A DNA stretch of 64,000 bases. Source: Amaranthus tricolor (lineage: Eukaryota > Streptophyta > Magnoliopsida > Caryophyllales > Amaranthaceae). Below the pieces are notes generated by a model. That model was not told where the DNA came from. It saw only the letters and a program-made list of their open reading frames with translations, and made no database searches. The position numbers and the translations under genes are program-made. Below are positions 34,013-44,892 of this stretch, piece after piece; the stretch's first letter is position 1, and each line of letters starts with the position of its first letter. The stretch covers positions 24,454,647 to 24,518,646 of the forward strand of contig NC_080057.1 of the NCBI RefSeq assembly GCF_026212465.1, written 5' to 3'.

Positions 34013-35213
34013 CGTTATCAGCACCAGCTCTACCCTTAATAATCAAGAAGGTAATATTTTTAAAACCTAATTAAGCATTTTTCTTCATCGGTCCCCACAA
34101 ATGGACCAACAATCAAATGGTATCAACATCGTCATCCAAGGTGTTTCTAACACATTTTTATATTTTATAATTGAACATAATTCCATACCCTTCATTACAA
34201 ACCCAGTAAGGACCGATTTAAATCAGCTCCGACATAATAACCAATAATACTAATGGTCCACCAGTACCACCAACTCGTAATTCACATGTACGACCAACTA
34301 ATAATCCACTAGTTCCACTGACTAATATTCCACCAATACGACCAACAAATAATTCATCAACACAACCAACTAATAACGCCCCAACAACATCAACTGAAAA
34401 TAAACCCTCACCAAGTAATAAAAAAACCAAAGATGATGAGGGAGAAACAAGTACTAAACGTTGCAAGATAAATTTAAATGACCCATAAAATAATTTATTG
34501 GACAAATACGTCACCTTTACGGATGACAATGACACTTTATTGCTTTTGTTATTATTTTATTTTATACCGCCTATATGGCTGGTTAATTTTTTTTACCGTC
34601 CATTTAGTATTATTTATTTCTTTTATTACTCTTTAAACCGCCTATATGGTTGGCTAATTGTTTTTCTTTTACCGCCTAAATGGACGGTTAGCATTATTTT
34701 TTCAATCTCGTATATTTATATGTGCATTTTTTTATTTGTAGTATTTCCATCTATACCCATGTGCATTTTTTTTATTTACCTACATAAATAATACGGTATA
34801 TTGTATAATTTGGGATAACCCTCTTTAAAATCGGATTACCCCAAATTTTTTTTACCACATACCCCTTATCCTTTCAACTTTACTCTTTACATCAAAAACC
34901 CTCCTTCTCCTCCTTCCTTCCACTGACAATATACCACCATTACAAAAACAATCCATCTTCTTCCTCTTCCCATACTTTTAGATTTGAAGAAAATTTTGCC
35001 AAACTCAAATTATATATCTCCTTAATTATGGGTTTGGTGGTCCTTCTTGTAGCATTAGGAATTATAATAATTATGAAAAAATAATTTATTTTGAAGAAGA
35101 AGAAACAAAATGTACATGATTTTCTTTGTCATATTTTCTTTTGTTTGTTAGTGCATTTTGTATGATAAATTATACTAATATATTATGTAAATGCTATTTT
35201 TTTACCAAAATAG

Positions 35214-35265
<52 letters not shown>

Positions 35266-35447
35266 TCTCTTGTTCTTGATTTATTCCTAAATTTATTATC
35301 TACAACAAATTCATAATAATAAACCAAGGGGGAGAAGATTATGAAATTAAAACATCATAATTTTTTCTAATGGTTTATTATTATGAAAATATAAGAATTA
35401 TTGCATTGTCGTATACTTACAAAATAATTATATATTATGTAGCAAGT
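34013..35447 (+). other. Long leader region of the Copia element
   Basis: This 1.4 kb stretch lies between the 5' LTR and gag. About 34230-34490 reads, without a start codon, as a Pro/Thr/Asn-rich repeat peptide (PTNN units) followed by a Lys-rich tail. The next ~200 bp contain repeated CCGCCTATATGG/CCGCCTAAATGG words. An (ATT)n microsatellite occupies 35214-35266. No known domain is visible. Confidence 0.5.
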
Positions 35448-36611
35448 ATGACAGAAATTAGCAAAAGACTATTCAACATATTAGACTTAACTGGACAAAA
35501 ATTTTTAGAATGGAAAGAAGATGCCATCATGAACTTAGAAGCTCAAGGACTTGAACATATTGTATTGGAAGTAAAAGAAAAGAATCCAATAAATGGAACT
35601 CAAGCTACCAAAATAAAGGTAGCTACAAATCAAGAAAAGGCCAAAGCCTTAGTCCTCTTGAGGCATCATATTCATGATAGCCTTAAATCTGAATATTTAT
35701 TCATAAAAGATCCCAAAACATTGTGAAACTCTCTTGTTGAATGATTTGATCACCACAAAAGGGTGCTTCTTCCACAAGCTAGCCATGAGTGGAAGAATTT
35801 AAGTTTTTCTGATTTTAAAACTCTCAGTGAGTACAATTCAACATTATACCGAATTGCATCAATGTTGAAATATTGTGAGCACCCGGTGACTGATGCAGAA
35901 ATGATTGAACTCACATTATCTACTTTTCATCCATCAAACATTATTCTGCAACAACAATATAGGGAAAGAAATTTCAAAAGATATTCAGATTTGAGTGTAA
36001 TACTCTCACTGGCTGAACAACATAATGATCTTGTCTGGAAAAATCATAATATGAGACCTATTGGATCTCAAACTATCCGCGAGACACACCCTACTAAAAC
36101 ACATGTGCCTGAAGCACATGCTGTTGAAAATAAAGGTCGTGGAAATTATAATAACTGTGGTAGAGGACGCAGAAATTTCCGAGGAAGAGGACGAGGACAA
36201 GATCGTGAAAATTTTAATGGACATGGTAGAAAGTTTCAAGGATTCGGTAGAGGCCACTTTCCCCAAAATTATCAAAATGGTCATTACAATAATAATTCTC
36301 TAAGTGGAAAACAAGTTGGATATCACAATAAAATTAACCATCAAGAAGGAAAAGAAAGTATTTGTTACAAATGTGGCATGACAAGGCATTAGGCACATAC
36401 ATGTCGTACTGCTAAACATTTGGTGGAGCTGTATCTAGCTTCCCAAAAGAAAAAGGGGAAAGGTGTGGAAGTAAACTTTAATGAAGCAAGCACCTCAATG
36501 CCTAATGTCAATCCTTATAATAAAGCAAGCACGTCAATGCTTAATTTTGACCTTTCAGACTTCTATTTAGATGGCGATGAAAATGATAAAGAATATGAGG
36601 AAGATATTTGA
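35448..36611 (+). pseudogene. Copia gag remnant (UBN2-type) with zinc knuckle
   Basis: It starts MTEISKRLFNILDLTGQ, a typical Copia gag N-terminus, and continues through LSEYNSTLYRIASMLKYC and ILQQQYRERNFKRYS. A Gly/Arg-rich stretch and a CCHC knuckle (CYKCGMTRH) follow. In-frame stops interrupt it near 35724 and 35740, and a TAG at 36390 falls inside the knuckle. Several of these are consistent with TGG-to-stop transitions. Confidence 0.85.
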
Positions 36612-36753
36612 ATTTTTCTTAACAATGTTGTGGTGCTTATTTAGTTGTATTTCCTTTATTTTTATATGCAATCTCCTTTTATGTATTGATATCATCTAAG
36701 TTCTAACGTTAATGAAATTTTATTTTAACTATCTATTTATTTAATATGAAGAT

Positions 36754-38067
36754 ATGGATCAGTTTGAAAATGAATTCAAATATCAATGCCTCCTAGATAG
36801 TGGAACAACTCACACTATCCTAAAGCACAAAAAGTACTTTTCTGAGTTGAAGATGGTGAAAGCAGATGTCACCACAATCTCTGGAACTACTACACTAATA
36901 GAAGGATATGGAAAAGCTCAAATAATACTTCCTAATGGGACAAAACTAGTAATTAATGATGCATTATATTCGAGTAAATCTCGACGAAATCTCATAAGTT
37001 TCAAAGATGTACGCCAAAATGGTTATCATTTAGAAACAATGACCGAAAATCATACTGAATATTTATGCATCACATCTGAAAAATGCGGCAAGAAAAGCAT
37101 TCATGAAAAATTACCAGCATACTCATCGGGATTATATCGCATTAATATAAAACCGGTTGAGATAAACATGGTGTCTAACCGGAAGTTAGAAATGATGAAT
37201 ATATGGCATGACCGTTGGGTCATTCTGGTGTGGGAATGATGAGAAAAATTATTGAAAATTCAATTGGACATCCAATGAAGACAATGAGAATTCCCCAACC
37301 AAATGAATTATCATGTTCTGCATGCTCACAAGGAAAATTGATAATTAGACCATCTTTAAATAAAATTGTTATTGGAACTCCTAAATTTCTAGAAAGAATT
37401 TATGGAGATATATGTGGGCCAATTAATCCTGCTTCTGAGCCATTTAGATATTTTATGGTATTAATTGATGCCTCAACACGATGGTCACATGTAAGTCTCC
37501 TACAAACTAGAAATGTGGCATTTTGCGAAATTACTTGCTCAAATCATTCGATTGAGAAATTAATTTCCAGATTAAGCGAATAAGGCTTGACAATGCCGGA
37601 GAATTGGAATTGACGTAGAACATCCAGTAGCTCATGTTCATACTTAAAATGGTCTGGCTGAATCATTGATTAAAAGACTCTAATTAATAGCAAGACCATT
37701 ATTAATGAGGTCAAAATTTCCATCATCTGCATGGGGCTATATAATAATACATGCATCGTCATTGATAAGATTAAGACCAAGTGCTTATCATAAATATTCA
37801 CCACAACAATTAGTGCATGGCCGAGAACCAAATATATCACACTTGAAAATATTTGGATGTGTAGTATATGTCCCTATCACGCCACCCCAACGTAAAAAAA
37901 TAGGTCCACAAAGAAGGATGGGAATTTATGTTGGATTTGAATGCCCATCAATTATCAAATATTTAGAACCAATGACTGGTGATTTATTTAATGCTAGATT
38001 TGCAGATTGTCATTTTAATGAGACAATGTTCCCATCCTTAAGGGGGAGAGAAAGTGGACCCAAATAA
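36754..38067 (+). pseudogene. Copia protease and integrase remnant
   Basis: The aspartic protease active site is visible as LLDSGTTHTIL near the start. The pre-integrase zinc-binding segment (IWHDR, then a frameshift near 37215 to MGHSGVGMMRK and CSACSQGK) and the integrase core start (IYGDICGPINP, FMVLIDASTRWS) follow. Around 37560-37690 the core is deleted and frameshifted, and the frame reopens near 37705 with RPSAYHKYSPQQLVHGREPN. The integrase cannot be functional. Confidence 0.85.
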
Positions 38068-38599
38068 GAAGGAAATAGATCTCACATGGAATGCAATGCA
38101 TTTGAAAATATATGATCCAAAAACGAATGCTTCTGAATAAGAAGTTAGAAAAATTGTCCATAATTAATATATTGCAAACAGATTACCCGATGCATTTGTA
38201 GAAACAAAGCAAGTGACAAAATCATATATTCTTGCGGCAAATGTTCCGGCACGAATTGAAATTCCCACTGATAACAAAGCCACTGAAAATGAATCTATTG
38301 CATAACGGAAGCGTGGAAGACCACTTGGTTCAAAGGATTTGAAACAAAGAAAATCCAAAAGGTTGAATGAAATGGCAAATGTTATCAATATTACTTCTTC
38401 AATGAATTGTAAAGAAACAAGTTTTGGAGATGAGGATGAAAATCTCAAAGAAGAAGAAAATAATGATATCAAAGATAACAATGAAATTTCGATTATTACA
38501 TTTCAACTAAAAGGTAAATAAATCGAAAGAATGTTATTGTTAATGATGCACTTGCTCATTCAATTGCCACCGAAATAACACTTGATGAAATGATACAGA

Positions 38600-39469
38600 A
38601 CCAAGAACGATACAAGAATGTCGGCGTAGGAATGATTGGCCAAAATGGAAAGATGCTATTTAAGCAAAATTAAAGTCACTTGAGAAACAAGAAGTTTTTT
38701 GGACAAATCACCCAAACACTAAATGGTATAAAACCGGTCGGCTATAAATGGGTGTTTGTAAGAAAAAGAAATGAGAAAGATGAAGTGGTTAGATATAAGG
38801 CACGACTTGTAGCACAAGTTTTTTCCCAAAGACCAGGGATTGATTATGAAGAAACGTATTCTCCAGTAGTAGATGCGACTACACTAAGATTCTTGATAAG
38901 TTTAACTGTCTCAAACAGTTTGCAAATGCGACTTATGAATGTTGTGACCGCATATTTATATGGTTCACTTGATACAGACATTTATATGAAAGTCCCTGAA
39001 GGACTTAAGTTGCCAGAAAACCACCAATCACAAGAAATGTTTTCCATAAAGCTGAAAAGGTCATTTTATGGACTAAAATAATCTGGAAGAATGTGGTACA
39101 ACCGTCTTAGTGAATATCTCCCGAAAGAAAGATTCAACGGACTCAATCAGGATTTTCTATAATTGCAGTTTATGTTGATGATTTAAATATCATTGGAACT
39201 CCCAAAGAGCTTGAACAAACTGCAAAATATTTGATGAAAGAATTTGAAATGAAAGATCTTGGGAAAACAAAGTTTTGCCTTGGATTACAAATAGAGCACT
39301 TAAGGAGTGAAATCTTTGTGCACTAATCCAACTATACAGAAAAGGTTCTAAAAAGATTTCATATGGACAAAGCTCATCCGTTGATCTCTCCAATGATAGT
39401 GCGATCATTAAAACTAAAAGATGATCCATTTCGACCTTGTGAAGAAGACGAGGAGATTATTGGCGCTGA
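38600..39469 (+). pseudogene. Copia reverse transcriptase remnant
   Basis: It includes GYKWVFVRKRNEKDEVVRYK, ARLVAQVFSQRPGIDYEETY and SPVVDATTLRFLISL. The catalytic YVDD is still readable in a broken frame near 39172. A stop follows FYGLK near 39080, and part of the palm domain is deleted before the YVDD. It breaks off at the solo LTR insertion at 39470. Confidence 0.85.
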
Positions 39470-40800
39470 TGTAACGGTCCGGTTTAAGTGACTTGGAAAT
39501 CCATATGAAAATATAAATTCCGGTTCACTCTTTGGACTCCAGAGAAGACTTTCCTCTAGGACCGTCAACGTTCCGTCGATAAAGAAATACAGATAAAACA
39601 AAAACAGAACCAGCGTGAAAGATAATAAGTCAGCGGAAGCTCTAACGTACAACTCGAGAGCCTAAAGGCCTCTAAACCAACTAATTGAAATAGCGGAAGC
39701 GAAAAGAAAACTACACTATCTCCTGTTACTTAAATACAGAGTTTCTTTCTACTCATAATCTAATACAAAAGATAATAGCATAGTCTTGATGATTACGGGT
39801 TCTAGGTCGAGATCTCACTCCAGGCCCCACCTGCAATCAACCTACTAGTCGTCGTATGACAACACACAGTAGGTTCCAAAGAAACAAACCAATACACGTC
39901 AGAGACTTCATACCAATATCAATCAGGTTGAATACAAGCAAAATGTTCATCCTAGCATGCATAGGCTCTAATACATTTATTATTAATTAATCCCAACTTG
40001 TAACGTTGCCCGTCCTGTTCGGGTCGTTCAAGTATAAACCATTCATTATTAGATAATTCCAACTTGTAACGTTGCCCGTCCTGTTCGGGTCGTTCAAGTA
40101 TAAGTCCAAATATTTTTGGAGGAATACACTTGGGAGAGCTAATCCCAAGGCAACCACCGACCTAATACGTTGCCCGTCCTGTTCGGGTCGTCAAAGGCTA
40201 AAGTATGCATACTCCCATGGTGACCGTAATGATCCAAAACTGCCATGGAAACAATAATTATAATCATCCAAACCAATTTGTTAACCCCTTTGGGTAACAT
40301 AATACATATATTCTCAATTTTCAATCAATTTCTTTCAAATTATTTGAGATGTCTAATCCTTTTGTGAATTACCATGCTTCGATAAAAATGAAACAACACT
40401 ACGTACACAACCACATAAACAGTATGGTCTAAGCGTGTACCTTTAAGCGCTGCAAACAACAATATTCAAGCACGACCGAAATTTCGCCCTCTTATGAATC
40501 GAGGTCCTAAATAACACACACACAAAACGATCACGTATTAGGACGTGTTTACACATTTAATCCATTCCATACGCTAAAATATCACTAAGACGTGATAATT
40601 TTTAATTGTTTACATCCAATTCCCAAAGGTTCCAACTTTCACATTCTGACCAGAAACTTTGAGGGCCATTTCGAACAGGTTAGAAAATTCAAATGAAAAA
40701 TCCGACTTCGCCATTGCGTTCGGAACGCGTCAATTACCTTGGGTACCAACTAATGTTTCCGGGTCGGCACCTTTAACGAGGCAGATCAGCTGCTGCCCGA

Positions 40801-40873
<73 letters not shown>

Positions 40874-41994
40874 TTTTTATTCATCATTATTATTATTTTA
40901 TACATACATTATCAACCCCTTTCTCTTTTAAATCTCATGACCAAAATAATTCTAGCAAGGTCACATTCACAAAATCCTTCAAGAGACTTGAAATTTCATA
41001 AACTATGATAACTAAATTAAATATTTAATGCTCTTAACAAATTAAATTTTGTAGAGAATTACAAAACCAAATCACCCCTTTTAAATCAAGACACATATAT
41101 ATAAATATAATATAATCCTTCAGACAAATCAAATTTTGCTAAAGGATTATTAAATTTTGGATGACTATATTACTTAATCCATACTATTTACATTTCATCT
41201 AACAATTGAAATTTTGTTAGAGAAAAGTAGACCTTAAGGAATTTATTAAAATATCAATATAACTTTAAATACTTAATTTTTATAACAAATATAAATTTTG
41301 TTAAAGAATGTTGATCATGAAGTTTCTTTTCTTAATCCATTTAACAAATTATAGCTTATTAAAGGATTATTAGAGAAAATTTTCGTATATAAAAGAAAAA
41401 TATTCAATCCTCTTATAAGTCATAGGATATCATCATACACAAAATATATTGTATATAAAATCTACAATTTAACAATTCAATTAGACTTACCCTTAGATCA
41501 CAAGATTGGATGGAACAACAAAAAATTTTTTTTTCTTTTGAAGTGCCGAAACAAGGGAAGCAAGGAAGAAATTTTTCTGAATTTTGAGAGCTCTTGAAAC
41601 AATTGAAATGGAATGAAATCCAAGAAGACTAAAGAATTAATAGATAATTTAAACAAGCATTATAATTGTGCCATAAACACAATTATGAGAGGAGTTACAA
41701 GACTCCTCCCATGCCATAAAACCCAACCGGCCACTTTTCACTTTCCTTTAGTTTAATTTTTTTTTGTATTAATTAATTAAGTAATATTATATTATTGTTA
41801 AAAACAGCAAAGAAACGTCACGCGATAACATCGTACGCGATAAAACTCGTTACCGTTAAAATAAACTTACTTCGTTTCTTATAATTAACCATGTAAAATA
41901 ATATAATTCAATATTACTTATTTATTATTTTGTTATACTTTATTTTATTATATTTTATTTATTTTTTAAACCCGATAAATTACGGGGTGTTACA
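39470..41994 (-). mobile_element. Solo LTR (2.5 kb), probably Tekay/Del-type Gypsy, nested in the Copia element
   Basis: Read on the minus strand it begins TGTAACACCCCGTAA and ends CCGGACCGTTACA. The TGTAACACCCC start is typical of plant Tekay/Del chromovirus LTRs. It splits the Copia pol, with flanks GCTGA (39465-39469) and CCTGA (41995-41999), 4 of 5 identical. It contains three copies of CGTTGCCCGTCCTGTTCGGG (near 40003, 40069 and 40158) and a (TA)n microsatellite at 40805-40868. No internal coding region or second LTR is present, so it arose by LTR-LTR recombination. Confidence 0.75.
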
Positions 41995-42703
41995 CCTGAA
42001 GGGCCATATATTGAGCGCAATTGGAGCTCCGATGTGTCTAGCTAATGATATAAGATCTGATATTGCTTTCGCTGTTAATTTATTAGCTAGATATAGCAAT
42101 TCACCAACAAAGAGACATTGGAGTGAGATAAAACATTTGTTGCGCTACCTTCGAGGAACTAAAGATCTTGGACTATTTTATCGATCAGAGCAAGATGCTA
42201 CTCTTGTTGGATATGCAGATGCTGGATACTTATCAGATCCCCATAAGGCTAAATCACAAAATGGATATGTATTCCCATATGGAGGTACCGCAATATCTTG
42301 GAGATCCACGAAACAGAAACTGACAGCTATATCATCAAACCATGCAGAATTGACCGCCCTTTATGAAACAAGTAGAGAATGCGTTTGTTTAAGGTTAGTA
42401 ATTGGTCACATTGAAGAAGAATGTGGGATAAACTCGATAATAAATTCTCCAACTGCTATTTTTGAAGATAATACCGGTTGTATTGAACAAGTTAGTGAAG
42501 GCTTCATAAAAGGGGATAGAACCAAACACATAGCACCAAAACTTTTCTTTGCACATGACCTCCAGAAGTATAAATTAGTAAAAGTCAAACAAATTCAATC
42601 AAGTGAAAATCTTGCAGATCTATTCACAAAGTCCCTCCCATCAAAGAGATTCGAGCAACTTGTATATAAAATTGGAATGTGTCATCTACGAGATATCTGT
42701 TGA
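41995..42703 (+). pseudogene. Copia RNase H segment, downstream of the nested LTR
   Basis: The frame continues the broken pol with SAIGAPMCLANDIRSDIAFA, then the RNase H domain: LVGYADAGYLSDPHKAKSQN, GTAISWRSTKQKL, HAELTALYETSRE and FEDNTG. It ends LADLFTKSLPSKRFEQL. A stretch of over 200 codons is uninterrupted, making this the best-preserved part of the element. Confidence 0.85.
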
Positions 42704-42861
42704 ACTCAGGGGGAGAATCATACTCTTTGCACTCTTTTTCCCTTCGTTCAGGTTTTTATTCCATTGGGTTTTTCCTGACAAGGTTTTTAACGAAGCAGTA
42801 TTAAATAGAAGTATTGTAATAATATATTTTTTTTACATAATTAGAATGCATTCAAGGGGAG

Positions 42862-43075
42862 TGTTGAAATATAGTGTGAAAGGTAATTAATGAATATAGT
42901 GTGAAAGATAATTGATAAATTTACCCTAATGTGAATGCATTCAATGTAATAGTAGATGAATTTGCTTATAAATATAGAAGTTCACCAATGTAAAAATCAC
43001 ACCAATGAGTAAAAACATCTCTATCTTCTAACTTTTACTCATTCTATTTCCTCTTTATCTCTTTAAGTTTTAACA
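42862..43075 (+). repeat. 3' LTR of the Copia element
   Basis: It begins TGTTGAAATATAG and ends GTTTTAACA, followed by the GTTCC target copy. The differences from the 5' LTR are almost all transitions. Confidence 0.9.
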
Positions 43076-43380
43076 GTTCCTAATTTTTCAACATAATAGC
43101 CAATTGTGTAAGACTATTGAATATAAAATTATCTTTGTGAAAGATCACCTTAAAAGGCATAGTTTCGAAAAAAAAAAATTTAATGGTAAATATACAATTA
43201 CACCTTAACAGTCAAATTGGGATAAAATCTAATTATCTTGTAGTTTTTAATAATAAAAAATTTGTATTGCTATTTCTTTGACCAAAATTTATTTGGTAGT
43301 TTTTTTGAAAAAAAATTTTGTTATAGGTAATTTTTGATAAATTTTAGAAAAAAATCAGTTTAGAAAATTAATATCAATAA

Positions 43381-43915
43381 CCTTGAATGAGACGGGTCAC
43401 AAAGGAGTGAACAAACAGAGATCCGCGTTACACCATATAAAAACCTCAAAATTGAAGATATTTTTATTTTTTTTAACCCCATTCGACAGTGGGGCCCAGA
43501 CCAAAAAAGACCTAACAGTTAACGCCGTCAAAACCGACCATTAATCCCAGATCGAGTACTACGTCGCCACGTGGATCAGCTTAGGTGTACAGAATCGATT
43601 AAGATTACGCACAGAGTAGCTCAACATCTAGCTTTTGATTTGGTCCACGTCGCATGCCATTTGGCAATAATTCTCCTACGTGGCATATTCTAAAATTACT
43701 CTTAATTCATTTTCTGATTCCCTAATTACAATTTAATGATACTAATTATAATTAGTATAATCTAACAGTACAATCAAACCCTTAATTCCAATCATCCTAA
43801 TTCCCAATTTCCTATCACACTTCAACTTTCTCTCTCCTCTACCTTACCCCTTTCTTCTACTTCCCGAGCTTCCTTATTTTTCCCACTTCCTAATCTCATT
43901 TATTTGTTGGATCAG
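43381..43915 (+). promoter_or_regulatory. Promoter and first leader exon of the PRR7-type gene
   Basis: A perfect G-box, CCACGTGG, spans 43567-43574, and an ACGTGGC core lies near 43677-43683. G-boxes are bound by bHLH/bZIP factors, including PIF and clock-linked regulators; whether they act here is inferred. Pyrimidine-rich sequence at ~43790-43900 is probably the 5' leader exon, ending at the donor GGATCAG|GTATGA (43915/43916). The TATATAAA-like ATATAAAAACC near 43435 is a weak TATA candidate. Confidence 0.5.
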
Positions 43916-43991
43916 GTATGAAATTTACTTCATTATTCAGCTTTTAGAGTTTGTGTTTTTAAAGATTTTTTAAGATATAATATTTTTGTTT

Positions 43992-44590
43992 CAGATAACC
44001 GGAAACCCAGATGTTTTTTCAGGTTATAAACAGCTCTGATCTTCATTTTTGGTTGTTGACAATGATGGGTTTTGTGTTTTTAAGTGTAAGTAGGGTTTAC
44101 TTTCTGAATTGGCTCTGTTTTTTTCTATTAATTACCGCTTACAGGTAAACCGAGATGTTTTTTGAGGTTATAGACAGCTTTAATCTTCATTTTTGGTTGT
44201 TGGCAATGATGGGTTTTATTGCTTTTATGTGTAATTAGGGTTTAGTTTCTGAATTGGCTCTTTTTTTTTTTCTATTAATTACAGTTTACAGGAAACTCGG
44301 ATGTTTTTTTTTTTTTTTTTTTTTTTGAGGTTATCTGCAGCTTTAATCTTCATTTTTGGCTGTTGGCAATGATGGGTTTGTTTTTTTAAGTTTAATTAGG
44401 GTTTAGTATCTTAATTGTCTCTGTTTTTCTATCACTTGAAGGTAAAATTTGAGGCTATAGCCATTTGTATGCACGTTTGGTCTTCATTTGTGGTTGTTGG
44501 CAATGATGGGTTGTGTTGTTTTCAGCATTCAAGTCTAGTCAGGGTTTAGTTTCTGAATGGCTTTTTTTTCTACACTTACAGGTAATTTGG
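43992..44590 (+). repeat. Tandem ~148 bp repeats in the PRR7 leader intron
   Basis: Four full copies plus the start of a fifth begin near 43992, 44141, 44288, 44438 and 44576. Each full copy contains CAGAT/CGAGATGTTTTTT-like sequence, CTTCATTTTTGGTTGTTGRC, AATGATGGGTT, TAGGGTTTAGTTTCTGAATT and a T-rich tract ending in an AG. At three copy starts the AG is directly followed by GTAA (44144/44145, 44441/44442 and 44581/44582). Confidence 0.8.
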
Positions 44591-44892
44591 GATAAGTTTG
44601 AAGGATAAGTTTGTTTAAATCTTTATGTTGATGATGTGGGCGCGACCGATTTGGATTTCTTACTGTTTGAATGAACTTAATTTGGCTGTTGGATTAGGTT
44701 TATCAAGTGGGTTTTTCGAAGCTGCTTTTCTTGTATGAAGAGATATGGACAACTTAACGTAAATTTGTTTTTTCAAAAAAGAAGAAATATGCAATTTGTT
44801 TAGAGGGATGAAAAGGTTAGCAGAAGGATTTTAGCATGTTGAGACAGATTACTATTGCTCACTTATGAATTTAATTGGCAGGGAGTGGTCCA

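Larger units (their letters stand above)
33799..43075 (+). mobile_element. Ty1/Copia LTR retrotransposon, decayed, with a nested solo LTR
   Basis: The element is bounded by 214 bp LTRs (33799-34012 and 42862-43075) and flanked by the 5 bp target duplication GTTCC (33794-33798 and 43076-43080). The domain order is gag, protease, integrase, reverse transcriptase, RNase H, as in Copia. A polypurine tract AAGGGGAG at 42854-42861 precedes the 3' LTR. By my alignment the LTRs differ at about 14 of 214 sites, so insertion is fairly old. All main reading frames carry stops, frameshifts or deletions. A 2525 bp solo LTR (39470-41994) interrupts the end of the reverse transcriptase. The element ends about 0.7 kb before the likely PRR7 leader. 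Confidence 0.93.

Noticed and set aside
35214..35266. Regular short repeats resembling an array
   Set aside because: It is a plain (ATT)n microsatellite without spacers, not a CRISPR array; CRISPR is not expected in a plant nuclear genome.
40659..40931. 90-codon frame with repeated Ile-Tyr
   Set aside because: It is translated (TA)n microsatellite inside the solo LTR.
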